64,000 nt of DNA, taken from the NCBI GenBank assembly GCA_916048095.2, contig OU696582.1:9232449-9296448 (forward strand). Direction: 5' to 3'. Every line of letters begins with the position of its first letter. Position 1 is the stretch's first letter. A program made the position numbers and the translations under genes. The notes under the pieces were generated by a model, which saw nothing but the letters and a program-made list of their open reading frames with translations, did no database searches and was not told the origin of the DNA. The DNA comes from Sacculina carcini. Lineage: Eukaryota > Arthropoda > Thecostraca > Sacculinidae. Below, piece by piece: positions 1 through 12,105 of the stretch.

Positions 1-2426
1 AAGTGTGCCCTAAGTGTTACCTAAGTGTGCCCTAAGTGTTACCTAAGTGTGCCCTAACTGTTACCTAAGTGTTACCTAAGTGTTACCTAAGTGTGCCCTA
101 AGTGTTACCTAAGTGTTACCTAAGTGTTACCTAAGTGTTACCTAAGTGTGCCCTAAGTGTGCCCTAAGTGTGCCCTAACTGTTACCTAAGTGTGCCCTAA
201 GTGTTACCTAAGTGTTACCTATGTGTGCCCTAAGTGTTACCTAAGTGTGCCCTAAGTGTTACCTAAGTGTGCCCTAAGTGTTACCTAAGTGTGCCCTAAG
301 TGTTACCTAAGTGTGCCCTAAGTGTTACCTAAGTGTTACCTAAGTGTGCCCTAAGTGTGCCCTAAGTGTTACTTAGGGCACACTTAGGTAACACTTAGGG
401 CACACTTAGGTAACACTTAGGGCACACTTAGGTAACACTTAGGGCACACTTAGGTAACACTTACCTAAGTGTTACCTAAGTGTTACCTAAGTGTTACCTA
501 AGTGTTACCTAAGTGTTACCTAAGTGTTACCTAAGTGTGCCCTAAGTGTGCCCTAAGTGTTACCTAAGTGTTACCTAAGTGTGCCCTAAGTGTGCCCTAA
601 GTGTTACCTAAGTGTGCCCTAACTGTTACCTAAGTGTGCCCTAACTGTTACCTAAGTGTGCCCTAAGTGTTACCTAAGTGTACCCTAAGTGTTACCTAAG
701 TGTACACTAAGTGTTACCTAAGTGTACCCTAAGTGAACCCTAACTGTTACCTAAGTGTGCCCTAAGTGTTACCTAAGTGTTACCTAAGTGTGCCCTAAGT
801 GTTACCTAAGTGTGCCCTAAGTGTTACCTAAGTGTTACCTAAGTGTTACCTAAGTGTGCCCTAAGTGTTACCTAAGTGTGCCCTAAGTGTTACCTAAGTG
901 TTACCTAACTGTTACCTAAGTGTGCCCTAAGTGTTACCTAAGTGTGCCCTAAGTGTTACCTAAGTGTGCCCTAAGTGTTACCTAAGTGTGCCCTAAGTGT
1001 TACCTAAGTGTGCCCTAACTGTTACCTAAGTGTGCCCTAAGTGTGCCCTAACTGTTACCTAAGTGTGCCCTAAGTGTTACCTAAGTGTGCCCTAAGTGTT
1101 ACCTAAGTGTTACCTAAGTGTGCCCTAACTGTTACCTAAGTGTGCCCTAACTGTTACCTAAGTGTGCCCTAACTGTTACCTAAGTGTGCCCTAAGTGTTA
1201 CCTAAGTGTTACCTAAGTGTGCCCTAAGTGTTACCTAAGTGTGCCCTAAGTGTTACCTAAGTGTGCCCTAAGTGTTACCTAAGTGTTACCTAAGTGTGCC
1301 CTAAGTGTTACCTAAGTGTTACCTAAGTGTTACCTAAGTGTTACCTAAGTGTTACCTAAGTGTTACCTAAGTGTGCCCTAAGTGTTACCTAAGTGTGCCC
1401 TAACTGTTACCTAAGTGTGCCCTAAGTGTTACCTAAGTGTTACCTAAGTGTTACCTAAGTGTTACCTAAGTGTGCCCTAAGTGTGCCCTAACTGTTACCT
1501 AAGTGTGCCCTAAGTGTTACCTAAGTGTTACCTATGTGTGCCCTAAGTGTTACCTAAGTGTGCCCTAAGTGTTACCTAAGTGTGCCCTAAGTGTTACCTA
1601 AGTGTGCCCTAAGTGTTACCTAAGTGTGCCCTAAGTGTGCCCTAAGTGTTACCTAAGTGTGCCCTAAGTGTTACCTAAGTGTGCCCTAAGTGTTACCTAA
1701 GTGTGCCCTAAGTGTTACCTAAGTGTGCCCTAAGTGTGCCCTAAGTGTTACCTAAGTGTGCCCTAAGTGTTACCTAAGTGTGCCCTAAGTGTTACCTAAG
1801 TGTGCCCTAACTGTTACCTAAGTGTGCCCTAAGTGTTACCTAAGTGTTACCTAAGTGTGCCCTAAGTGTTACCTAAGTGTGCCCTAAGTGTTACCTAAGT
1901 GTGCCCTAAGTGTTACCTAAGTGTTACCTAAGTGTTACCTAAGTGTTACCTAAGTGTTACCTAAGTGTTACCTAAGTGTGCCCTAAGTGTGCCCTAAGTG
2001 TTACCTAAGTGTTACCTAAGTGTGCCCTAAGTGTTACCTAAGTGTGCCCTAAGTGTTACCTAAGTGTGCCCTAAGTGTTACCTAAGTGTGCCCTAAGTGT
2101 GCCCTAACTGTTACCTAAGTGTGCCCTAAGTGTTACCTAAGTGTACCCTAAGTGTTACCTAAGTGTTACCTAAGTGTTACCTAAGTGTACCCTAAGTGTT
2201 ACCCAAGTGTTACCTAAGTGTGCCCTAAGTGTAGCCTAAGTGTAGCCTAAGTGTTACCTAAGTGTTACCTAAGTGTTACCTAAGTGTGCCCTAAGTGTTA
2301 CCTAAGTGTGCCCTAAGTGTTACCTAAGTGTACCCTAAGTGTACCCTAAGTGTTACCTAAGTGTGCCCTAACTGTTACCTAAGTGTGCCCTAAGTGTTAC
2401 CTAAGTGTTACCTAAGTGTGCCCTAA
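1..2426 (+). repeat. Segmental duplication, copy 1 (3,788-bp offset)
   Basis: This stretch recurs at 3789-6213. The offset is 3,788 up to the inverted block and 3,787 after it, because the right junction of the second inverted block lacks one T. Shared landmarks are TATG units (221 and 4009; 1534 and 5321), the inverted block (373 and 4161), a TACAC unit (near 703 and 4490), and ACCCAAG (2201 and 5988). Scattered single-base differences exist, for example around 731-736, where GAACCC stands opposite GTGCCC. Similarity stops at 2426/6213, where the next unit is A-type in one copy and C-type in the other. It resumes near 3.0 kb at an offset of 3,215, which implies a 52-unit (572-bp) gain or loss. 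The window starts inside this copy, so its true left edge is not visible. Confidence 0.85.
373..460 (-). repeat. Inverted block of eight units, copy 1
   Basis: The array switches strand for exactly eight units: TTAGGGCACAC and TTAGGTAACAC alternate four times each, that is, four B and four A units read from the minus strand. The left junction is a hairpin-capable inverted repeat: arm GTGTGCCCTAA, 7-base loop GTGTTAC, arm TTAGGGCACAC. The right junction is tighter: arm CACTTAGGTAA, 3-base loop CAC, arm TTACCTAAGTG. Elsewhere the 64 kb is in one orientation except for the copy at 4161-4248. The strict A-B alternation inside the block matches the commonest local pattern, so it could derive from a nearby segment. 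Confidence 0.95.
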
Positions 2427-4160
2427 GTGTTACCTAAGTGTGCCCTAAGTGTGCCCTAAGTGTTACCTAAGTGTGCCCTAAGTGTTACCTAAGTGTGCCC
2501 TAAGTGTTACCTAAGTGTGCCCTAAGTGTTACCTAAGTGTGCCCTAAGTGTGCCCTAAGTGTTACCTAAGTGTGCCCTAAGTGTTACCTAAGTGTGCCCT
2601 AAGTGTTACCTAAGTGTGCCCTAACTGTTACCTAAGTGTGCCCTAAGTGTTACCTAAGTGTTACCTAAGTGTGCCCTAAGTGTTACCTAAGTGTGCCCTA
2701 AGTGTTACCTAAGTGTGCCCTAAGTGTTACCTAAGTGTTACCTAAGTGTTACCTAAGTGTTACCTAAGTGTTACCTAAGTGTTACCTAAGTGTGCCCTAA
2801 GTGTGCCCTAAGTGTTACCTAAGTGTTACCTAAGTGTGCCCTAAGTGTTACCTAAGTGTGCCCTAAGTGTTACCTAAGTGTGCCCTAAGTGTTACCTAAG
2901 TGTGCCCTAAGTGTGCCCTAACTGTTACCTAAGTGTGCCCTAAGTGTTACCTAAGTGTACCCTAAGTGTTACCTAAGTGTTACCTAAGTGTGCCCTAACT
3001 GTTACCTAAGTGTGCCCTAACTGTTACCTAAGTGTGCCCTAAGTGTTACCTAAGGGTACCCTAAGTGTTACTTAAGTGTACCCTAAGTGTTACCTAAGTG
3101 TTACCTAAGTGTGCCCTAAGTGTTACCTAAGTGTTACCTAAGTGTGCCCTAAGTGTAGCCTAAGTGTAGCCTAAGTGTTACCTAAGTGTTACCTAAGTGT
3201 TACCTAAGTGTTACCTAAGTTTTACCTAAGTGTTACCTAAGTGTTACCTAAGTGTGCCCTAAGTGTTACCTAAGTGTAGCCTAAGTGTTACCTAAGTGTT
3301 ACCTAAGTGTTACCTAAGTGTGCCCTAAGTGTTACCTAAGTGTGCCCTAAGTGTTACCTAAGTGTTACCTAAGTGTGCCCTAAGTGTTACCTAAGTGTGC
3401 CCTAAGTGTTACCTAAGTGTTACCTAAGTGTGCCCGAAGTGTTACCTAAGTGTGCCCTAAGTGTTACCTAAGTGTTACCTAAGTGTTACCTAAGTGTGCC
3501 CTAAGTGTTACCTAAGTGTGCCCTAAGTGTTACCTAAGTGTTACCTAACTGTTACCTAAGTGTGCCCTAAGTGTTACCTAAGTGTGCCCTAAGTGTTACC
3601 TAAGTGTGCCCTAAGTGTTACCTAAGTGTGCCCTAAGTGTTACCTAAGTGTGCCCTAAGTGTGCCCTAAGTGTTACCTAAGTGTGCCCTAAGTGTTACCT
3701 AAGTGTGCCCTAAGTGTTACCTAAGTGTGCCCTAAGTGTTACCTAAGTGTGCCCTAAGTGTTACCTAAGTGTGTCCTAAGTGTGCCCTAAGTGTGCCCTA
3801 AGTGTTACCTAAGTGTGCCCTAAGTGTTACCTAAGTGTGCCCTAACTGTTACCTAAGTGTTACCTAAGTGTTACCTAAGTGTGCCCTAAGTGTTACCTAA
3901 GTGTTACCTAAGTGTTACCTAAGTGTTACCTAAGTGTGCCCTAAGTGTGCCCTAAGTGTGCCCTAACTGTTACCTAAGTGTGCCCTAAGTGTTACCTAAG
4001 TGTTACCTATGTGTGCCCTAAGTGTTACCTAAGTGTGCCCTAAGTGTTACCTAAGTGTGCCCTAAGTGTTACCTAAGTGTGCCCTAAGTGTTACCTAAGT
4101 GTGCCCTAAGTGTTACCTAAGTGTTACCTAAGTGTGCCCTAAGTGTGCCCTAAGTGTTAC

Positions 4161-4248
4161 TTAGGGCACACTTAGGTAACACTTAGGGCACACTTAGGTA
4201 ACACTTAGGGCACACTTAGGTAACACTTAGGGCACACTTAGGTAACAC
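4161..4248 (-). repeat. Inverted block of eight units, copy 2
   Basis: The same 88 bp as at 373-460, 3,788 bp downstream, with the same left junction (arm GTGTGCCCTAA, loop GTGTTAC). The right junction has lost one T: the plus-strand array resumes with TTACCAAGTG rather than TTACCTAAGTG, which shortens the hairpin arm. Because the flanks on both sides are also duplicated, the simplest reading is one inversion event followed by duplication of the whole segment, not two inversions. Confidence 0.95.
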
Positions 4249-4258
4249 TTACCAAGTG
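4249..4258 (+). repeat. 10-bp unit beside the inverted block
   Basis: The first forward unit after the inverted block reads TTACCAAGTG, one T short of the matching site at 461-471. It resembles the recurrent 10-bp J unit found further right, but its left neighbour is the inverted block rather than the D-A pair that precedes the other J units, so it is probably an independent deletion. Confidence 0.8.
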
Positions 4259-5989
4259 TTACCTAAGTGTTACCTAAGTGTTACCTAAGTGTTACCTAAG
4301 TGTTACCTAAGTGTTACCTAAGTGTGCCCTAAGTGTGCCCTAAGTGTTACCTAAGTGTTACCTAAGTGTGCCCTAAGTGTGCCCTAAGTGTTACCTAAGT
4401 GTGCCCTAACTGTTACCTAAGTGTGCCCTAACTGTTACCTAAGTGTGCCCTAAGTGTTACCTAAGTGTACCCTAAGTGTTACCTAAGTGTACACTAAGTG
4501 TTACCTAAGTGTACCCTAAGTGTGCCCTAACTGTTACCTAAGTGTGCCCTAAGTGTTACCTAAGTGTTACCTAAGTGTGCCCTAAGTGTTACCTAAGTGT
4601 GCCCTAAGTGTTACCTAAGTGTTACCTAAGTGTTACCTAAGTGTGCCCTAAGTGTTACCTAAGTGTGCCCTAAGTGTTACCTAAGTGTTACCTAACTGTT
4701 ACCTAAGTGTGCCCTAAGTGTTACCTAAGTGTGCCCTAAGTGTTACCTAAGTGTGCCCTAAGTGTTACCTAAGTGTGCCCTAAGTGTTACCTAAGTGTGC
4801 CCTAACTGTTACCTAAGTGTGCCCTAAGTGTGCCCTAACTGTTACCTAAGTGTGCCCTAAGTGTTACCTAAGTGTGCCCTAAGTGTTACCTAAGTGTTAC
4901 CTAAGTGTGCCCTAACTGTTACCTAAGTGTGCCCTAACTGTTACCTAAGTGTGCCCTAACTGTTACCTAAGTGTGCCCTAAGTGTTACCTAAGTGTTACC
5001 TAAGTGTGCCCTAAGTGTTACCTAAGTGTGCCCTAAGTGTTACCTAAGTGTGCCCTAAGTGTTACCTAAGTGTTACCTAAGTGTGCCCTAAGTGTTACCT
5101 AAGTGTTACCTAAGTGTTACCTAAGTGTTACCTAAGTGTTACCTAAGTGTTACCTAAGTGTGCCCTAAGTGTTACCTAAGTGTGCCCTAACTGTTACCTA
5201 AGTGTGCCCTAAGTGTTACCTAAGTGTTACCTAAGTGTTACCTAAGTGTTACCTAAGTGTGCCCTAAGTGTGCCCTAACTGTTACCTAAGTGTGCCCTAA
5301 GTGTTACCTAAGTGTTACCTATGTGTGCCCTAAGTGTTACCTAAGTGTGCCCTAAGTGTTACCTAAGTGTGCCCTAAGTGTTACCTAAGTGTGCCCTAAG
5401 TGTTACCTAAGTGTGCCCTAAGTGTGCCCTAAGTGTTACCTAAGTGTGCCCTAAGTGTTACCTAAGTGTGCCCTAAGTGTTACCTAAGTGTGCCCTAAGT
5501 GTTACCTAAGTGTGCCCTAAGTGTGCCCTAAGTGTTACCTAAGTGTGCCCTAAGTGTTACCTAAGTGTGCCCTAAGTGTTACCTAAGTGTGCCCTAACTG
5601 TTACCTAAGTGTGCCCTAAGTGTTACCTAAGTGTTACCTAAGTGTGCCCTAAGTGTTACCTAAGTGTGCCCTAAGTGTTACCTAAGTGTGCCCTAAGTGT
5701 TACCTAAGTGTTACCTAAGTGTTACCTAAGTGTTACCTAAGTGTTACCTAAGTGTTACCTAAGTGTGCCCTAAGTGTGCCCTAAGTGTTACCTAAGTGTT
5801 ACCTAAGTGTGCCCTAAGTGTTACCTAAGTGTGCCCTAAGTGTTACCTAAGTGTGCCCTAAGTGTTACCTAAGTGTGCCCTAAGTGTGCCCTAACTGTTA
5901 CCTAAGTGTGCCCTAAGTGTTACCTAAGTGTACCCTAAGTGTTACCTAAGTGTACCCTAAGTGTTACCTAAGTGTACCCTAAGTGTTAC

Positions 5990-8900
5990 CCAAGTGTTAC
6001 CTAAGTGTGCCCTAAGTGTAGCCTAAGTGTAGCCTAAGTGTTACCTAAGTGTTACCTAAGTGTTACCTAAGTGTGCCCTAAGTGTTACCTAAGTGTGCCC
6101 TAAGTGTTACCTAAGTGTACCCTAAGTGTACCCTAAGTGTTACCTAAGTGTGCCCTAACTGTTACCTAAGTGTGCCCTAAGTGTTACCTAAGTGTTACCT
6201 AAGTGTGCCCTAACTGTTACCTAAGTGTGCCCTAACTGTTACCTAAGTGTGCCCTAAGTGTTACCTAAGGGTACCCTAAGTGTTACTTAAGTGTACCCTA
6301 AGTGTTACCTAAGTGTTACCTAAGTGTGCCCTAAGTGTTACCTAAGTGTTACCTAAGTGTGCCCTAAGTGTAGCCTAAGTGTAGCCTAAGTGTTACCTAA
6401 GTGTTACCTAAGTGTTACCTAAGTGTTACCTAAGTGTTACCTAAGTGTTACCTAAGTGTTACCTAAGTGTGCCCTAAGTGTTACCTAAGTGTAGCCTAAG
6501 TGTTACCTAAGTGTTACCTAAGTGTTACCTAAGTGTGCCCTAAGTGTTACCTAAGTGTGCCCTAAGTGTTACCTAAGTGTTACCTAAGTGTGCCCTAAGT
6601 GTTACCTAAGTGTGCCCTAAGTGTTACCTAAGTGTGCCCTAAGTGTACCCTAAGTGTTACCTAAGTGTTACCTAAGTGTGCCCTAAGTGTTACCTAAGTG
6701 TTACCTAAGTGTGCCCTAAGTGTAGCCTAAGTGTAGCCTAAGTGTTACCTAAGTGTTACCTAAGTGTTACCTAAGTGTGCCCTAAGTGTTACCTAAGTGT
6801 GCCCTAAGTGTGCCCTAAGTGTTACCTAAGTGTGCCCTAAGTGTTACCTAAGTGTTACCTAACTGTTACCTAAGTGTGCCCTAAGTGTTACCTAAGTGTG
6901 CCCTAAGTGTTACCTAAGTGTGCCCTAAGTGTTACCTAAGTGTGCCCTAAGTGTTACCTAAGTGTGCCCTAAGTGTTACCTAAGTGTTACCTAAGTGTTA
7001 CCTAAGTGTTACCTAAGTGTTACCTAAGTGTTACCTAAGTGTTACCTAAGTGTGCCCTAAGTGTTACCTAAGTGTGCCCTAACTGTTACCTAAGTGTGCC
7101 CTAAGTGTTACCTAAGTGTTACCTAAGTGTTACCTAAGTGTTACCTAAGTGTTACCTAAGTGTTACCTAAGTGTGCCCTAAGTGTGCCCTAACTGTTACC
7201 TAAGTGTGCCCTAAGTGTTACCTAAGTGTTACCTATGTGTGCCCTAAGTGTTACCTAAGTGTGCCCTAAGTGTTACCTAAGTGTGCCCTAAGTGTTACCT
7301 AAGTGTGCCCTAAGTGTTACCTAAGTGTGCCCTAAGTGTGCCCTAAGTGTTACCTAAGTGTGCCCTAAGTGTTACCTAAGTGTGCCCTAAGTGTGCCCTA
7401 ACTGTTACCTAAGTGTGCCCTAAGTGTTACCTAAGTGTTACCTATGTGTGCCCTAAGTGATACCTAAGTGTGCCCTAAGTGTTACCTAAGTGTGCCCTAA
7501 GTGTTACCTAAGTGTGCCCTAAGTGTTACCTAAGTGTGCCCTAAGTGTGCCCTAAGTGTTACCTAAGTGTGCCCTAAGTGTTACCTAAGTGTGCCCTAAG
7601 TGTTACCTAAGTGTGCCCTAAGTGTTACCTAAGTGTGCCCTAAGTGTGCCCTAAGTGTTACCTAAGTGTGCCCTAAGTGTTACCTAAGTGTGCCCTAAGT
7701 GTTACCTAAGTGTGCCCTAACTGTTACCTAAGTGTGCCCTAAGTGTTACCTAAGTGTTACCTAAGTGTGCCCTAAGTGTTACCTAAGTGTGCCCTAAGTG
7801 TTACCTAAGTGTGCCCTAAGTGTTACCTAAGTGTGCCCTAAGTGTTACCTAAGTGTGCCCTAAGTGTTACCTAAGTGTGCCCTAAGTGTGCCCTAAGTGT
7901 TACCTAAGTGTTACCTAAGTGTTACCTAAGTGTTACCTAAGTGTTACCTAAGTGTGCCCTAAGTGTGCCCTAAGTGTTACCTAAGTGTTACCTAAGTGTG
8001 CCCTAAGTGTGCCCTAAGTGTTACCTAAGTGTGCCCTAAGTGTTACCTAAGTGTGCCCTAAGTGTTACCTAAGTGTGCCCTAAGTGTGCCCTAACTGTTA
8101 CCTAAGTGTGCCCTAAGTGTTACCTAAGTGTACCCTAAGTGTTACCTAAGTGTACCCTAAGTGTTACCTAAGTGTACCCTAAGTGTTACCTAAGTGTTAC
8201 CTAAGTGTGCCCTAAGTGTAGCCTAAGTGTAGCCTAAGTGTTACCTAAGTGTTACCTAAGTGTTACCTAAGTGTGCCCTAAGTGTTACCTAAGTGTGCCC
8301 TAAGTGTTACCTAAGTGTGCCCTAAGTGTTACCTAAGGGTACCCTAAGTGTTACCTAAGTGTACCCTAAGTGTTACCTAAGTGTTACCTAAGTGTGCCCT
8401 AAGTGTTACCTAAGTGTTACCTAAGTGTGCCCTAAGTGTAGCCTAAGTGTAGCCTAAGTGTTACCTAAGTGTTACCTAAGTGTTACCTAAGTGTTACCTA
8501 AGTGTTACCTAAGTGTTACCTAAGTGTTACCTAAGTGTGCCCTAAGTGTTACCCAAGTGTAGCCTAAGTGTTACCTAAGTGTTACCTAAGTGTTACCTAA
8601 GTGTGCCCTAAGTGTTACCTAAGTGTGCCCTAAGTGTTACCTAAGTGTTACCTAAGTGTGCCCTAAGTGTTACCTAAGTGTGCCCTAAGTGTTACCTAAG
8701 TGTGCCCTAAGTGTACCCTAAGTGTTACCTAAGTGTTACCTAAGTGTGCCCTAAGTGTTACCTAAGTGTTACCTAAGTGTGCCCTAAGTGTAGCCTAAGT
8801 GTAGCCTAAGTGTTACCTAAGTGTTACCTAAGTGTTACCTAAGTGTGCCCTAAGTGTTACCTAAGTGTGCCCTAAGTGTGCCCTAAGTGTTACCTAAGTG

Positions 8901-11900
8901 TGCCCTAAGTGTTACCTAAGTGTTACCTAACTGTTACCTAAGTGTGCCCTAAGTGTTACCTAAGTGTGCCCTAAGTGTTACCTAAGTGTGCCCTAAGTGT
9001 TACCTAAGTGTGCCCTAAGTGTTACCTAAGTGTGCCCTAAGTGTTACCTAAGTGTTACCTAAGTGTGCCCTAAGTGTAGCCTAAGTGTAGCCTAAGTGTT
9101 ACCTAAGTGTTACCTAAGTGTTACCTAAGTGTGCCCTAAGTGTTACCTAAGTGTGCCCTAAGTGTTACCTAAGTGTACCCTAAGTGTACCCTAAGTGTTA
9201 CCTAAGTGTGCCCTAACTGTTACCTAAGTGTGCCCTAAGTGTTACCTAAGTGTTACCTAAGTGTGCCCTAACTGTTACCTAAGTGTGCCCTAACTGTTAC
9301 CTAAGTGTGCCCTAAGTGTTACCTAAGGGTACCCTAAGTGTTACTTAAGTGTACCCTAAGTGTTACCTAAGTGTTACCTAAGTGTGCCCTAAGTGTTACC
9401 TAAGTGTTACCTAAGTGTGCCCTAAGTGTAGCCTAAGTGTAGCCTAAGTGTTACCTAAGTGTTACCTAAGTGTTACCTAAGTGTTACCTAAGTGTTACCT
9501 AAGTGTTACCTAAGTGTTACCTAAGTGTGCCCTAAGTGTTACCTAAGTGTAGCCTAAGTGTTACCTAAGTGTTACCTAAGTGTTACCTAAGTGTGCCCTA
9601 AGTGTTACCTAAGTGTGCCCTAAGTGTTACCTAAGTGTTACCTAAGTGTGCCCTAAGTGTTACCTAAGTGTGCCCTAAGTGTTACCTAAGTGTGCCCTAA
9701 GTGTACCCTAAGTGTTACCTAAGTGTTACCTAAGTGTGCCCTAAGTGTTACCTAAGTGTTACCTAAGTGTGCCCTAAGTGTAGCCTAAGTGTAGCCTAAG
9801 TGTTACCTAAGTGTTACCTAAGTGTTACCTAAGTGTGCCCTAAGTGTTACCTAAGTGTGCCCTAAGTGTGCCCTAAGTGTTACCTAAGTGTGCCCTAAGT
9901 GTTACCTAAGTGTTACCTAACTGTTACCTAAGTGTGCCCTAAGTGTTACCTAAGTGTGCCCTAAGTGTTACCTAAGTGTGCCCTAAGTGTTACCTAAGTG
10001 TGCCCTAAGTGTTACCTAAGTGTGCCCTAAGTGTTACCTAAGTGTTACCTAAGTGTTACCTAAGTGTTACCTAAGTGTTACCTAAGTGTTACCTAAGTGT
10101 TACCTAAGTGTGCCCTAAGTGTTACCTAAGTGTGCCCTAACTGTTACCTAAGTGTGCCCTAAGTGTTACCTAAGTGTTACCTAAGTGTTACCTAAGTGTT
10201 ACCTAAGTGTTACCTAAGTGTTACCTAAGTGTGCCCTAAGTGTGCCCTAACTGTTACCTAAGTGTGCCCTAAGTGTTACCTAAGTGTTACCTATGTGTGC
10301 CCTAAGTGTTACCTAAGTGTGCCCTAAGTGTTACCTAAGTGTGCCCTAAGTGTTACCTAAGTGTGCCCTAAGTGTTACCTAAGTGTGCCCTAAGTGTGCC
10401 CTAAGTGTTACCTAAGTGTGCCCTAAGTGTTACCTAAGTGTGCCCTAAGTGTGCCCTAACTGTTACCTAAGTGTGCCCTAAGTGTTACCTAAGTGTTACC
10501 TATGTGTGCCCTAAGTGATACCTAAGTGTGCCCTAAGTGTTACCTAAGTGTGCCCTAAGTGTTACCTAAGTGTGCCCTAAGTGTTACCTAAGTGTGCCCT
10601 AAGTGTGCCCTAAGTGTTACCTAAGTGTGCCCTAAGTGTTACCTAAGTGTGCCCTAAGTGTTACCTAAGTGTGCCCTAAGTGTTACCTAAGTGTGCCCTA
10701 AGTGTGCCCTAAGTGTTACCTAAGTGTGCCCTAAGTGTTACCTAAGTGTGCCCTAAGTGTTACCTAAGTGTGCCCTAACTGTTACCTAAGTGTGCCCTAA
10801 GTGTTACCTAAGTGTTACCTAAGTGTGCCCTAAGTGTTACCTAAGTGTGCCCTAAGTGTTACCTAAGTGTGCCCTAAGTGTTACCTAAGTGTGCCCTAAG
10901 TGTTACCTAAGTGTGCCCTAAGTGTTACCTAAGTGTGCCCTAAGTGTTACCTAAGTGTTACCTAAGTGTTACCTAAGTGTTACCTAAGTGTTACCTAAGT
11001 GTTACCTAAGTGTGCCCTAAGTGTGCCCTAAGTGTTACCTAAGTGTTACCTAAGTGTGCCCTAAGTGTGCCCTAAGTGTTACCTAAGTGTGCCCTAAGTG
11101 TTACCTAAGTGTGCCCTAAGTGTTACCTAAGTGTGCCCTAAGTGTGCCCTAACTGTTACCTAAGTGTGCCCTAAGTGTTACCTAAGTGTACCCTAAGTGT
11201 TACCTAAGTGTACCCTAAGTGTTACCTAAGTGTACCCTAAGTGTTACCTAAGTGTTACCTAAGTGTGCCCTAAGTGTAGCCTAAGTGTAGCCTAAGTGTT
11301 ACCTAAGTGTTACCTAAGTGTTACCTAAGTGTGCCCTAAGTGTTACCTAAGTGTGCCCTAAGTGTTACCTAAGTGTGCCCTAAGTGTTACCTAAGGGTAC
11401 CCTAAGTGTTACTTAAGTGTACCCTAAGTGTTACCTAAGTGTTACCTAAGTGTGCCCTAAGTGTTACCTAAGTGTTACCTAAGTGTGCCCTAAGTGTAGC
11501 CTAAGTGTAGCCTAAGTGTTACCTAAGTGTTACCTAAGTGTTACCTAAGTGTTACCTAAGTGTTACCTAAGTGTTACCTAAGTGTTACCTAAGTGTGCCC
11601 TAAGTGTTACCTAAGTGTAGCCTAAGTGTTACCTAAGTGTTACCTAAGTGTTACCTAAGTGTGCCCTAAGTGTTACCTAAGTGTGCCCTAAGTGTTACCT
11701 AAGTGTTACCTAAGTGTGCCCTAAGTGTTACCTAAGTGTGCCCTAAGTGTTACCTAAGTGTGCCCTAAGTGTACCCTAAGTGTTACCTAAGTGTTACCTA
11801 AGTGTGCCCTAAGTGTTACCTAAGTGTTACCTAAGTGTGCCCTAAGTGTAGCCTAAGTGTAGCCTAAGTGTTACCTAAGTGTTACCTAAGTGTTACCTAA

Positions 11901-12105
11901 GTGTGCCCTAAGTGTTACCTAAGTGTGCCCTAAGTGTGCCCTAAGTGTTACCTAAGTGTGCCCTAAGTGTTACCTAAGTGTTACCTAACTGTTACCTAAG
12001 TGTGCCCTAAGTGTTACCTAAGTGTGCCCTAAGTGTTACCTAAGTGTGCCCTAAGTGTTACCTAAGTGTGCCCTAAGTGTTACCTAAGTGTGCCCTAAGT
12101 GTTAC
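5990..12105 (+). repeat. Nested 3,058-bp (278-unit) tandem duplication
   Basis: Two adjacent copies, 5990-9047 and 9048-12105. Landmarks offset by 3,058 are KpnI-type units (6270 and 9328; 8338 and 11396), TATG units (7235 and 10293; 7444 and 10502), and E pairs (6019 and 9077; 6371 and 9429; 6723 and 9781). The offset is exactly 278 x 11, so no length change has accumulated. Known differences include one whole B/A unit change near 7888/10946 and ACCCAAG at 8551 against ACCTAAG near 11609. This duplication is older than the 9,492-bp one, which copied it as a unit. Confidence 0.87.
6019..9785 (+). repeat. E-pair modules at 352-bp (32-unit) spacing
   Basis: Pairs of the E unit (TAAGTGTAGCC twice), normally preceded by B and followed by two or more A units, recur with regular spacing. 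The first TAG of each pair is at 6019, 6371 and 6723 (352 bp apart), at 8219, 8439 and 8791 (220, then 352), and at 9077, 9429 and 9781 (352 apart). A spacing of 352 is 32 units and 220 is 20 units. The spacings 220 and 352 recur in later copies, which suggests an old sub-kilobase module beneath the multi-kilobase repeats. Confidence 0.75.

Larger units (their letters stand above)
3789..6213 (+). repeat. Segmental duplication, copy 2 (3,788-bp offset)
   Basis: This is the second copy of 1-2426, including the inverted block at 4161-4248 and the same order of variant units. It differs by isolated base changes and by one missing T immediately right of the inverted block (10-bp unit at 4249-4258). 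Beyond 6213 the sequence continues as part of the 9.5-kb tandem duplication that starts near 5857, so the two duplication events overlap here. Confidence 0.85.

Noticed and set aside
373-4248. Transposon with terminal inverted repeats bounded by the two inverted blocks
   Set aside because: The two blocks are in the same orientation as each other, not mutually inverted; no transposase or unique interior lies between them, and the flanks are duplicated array.
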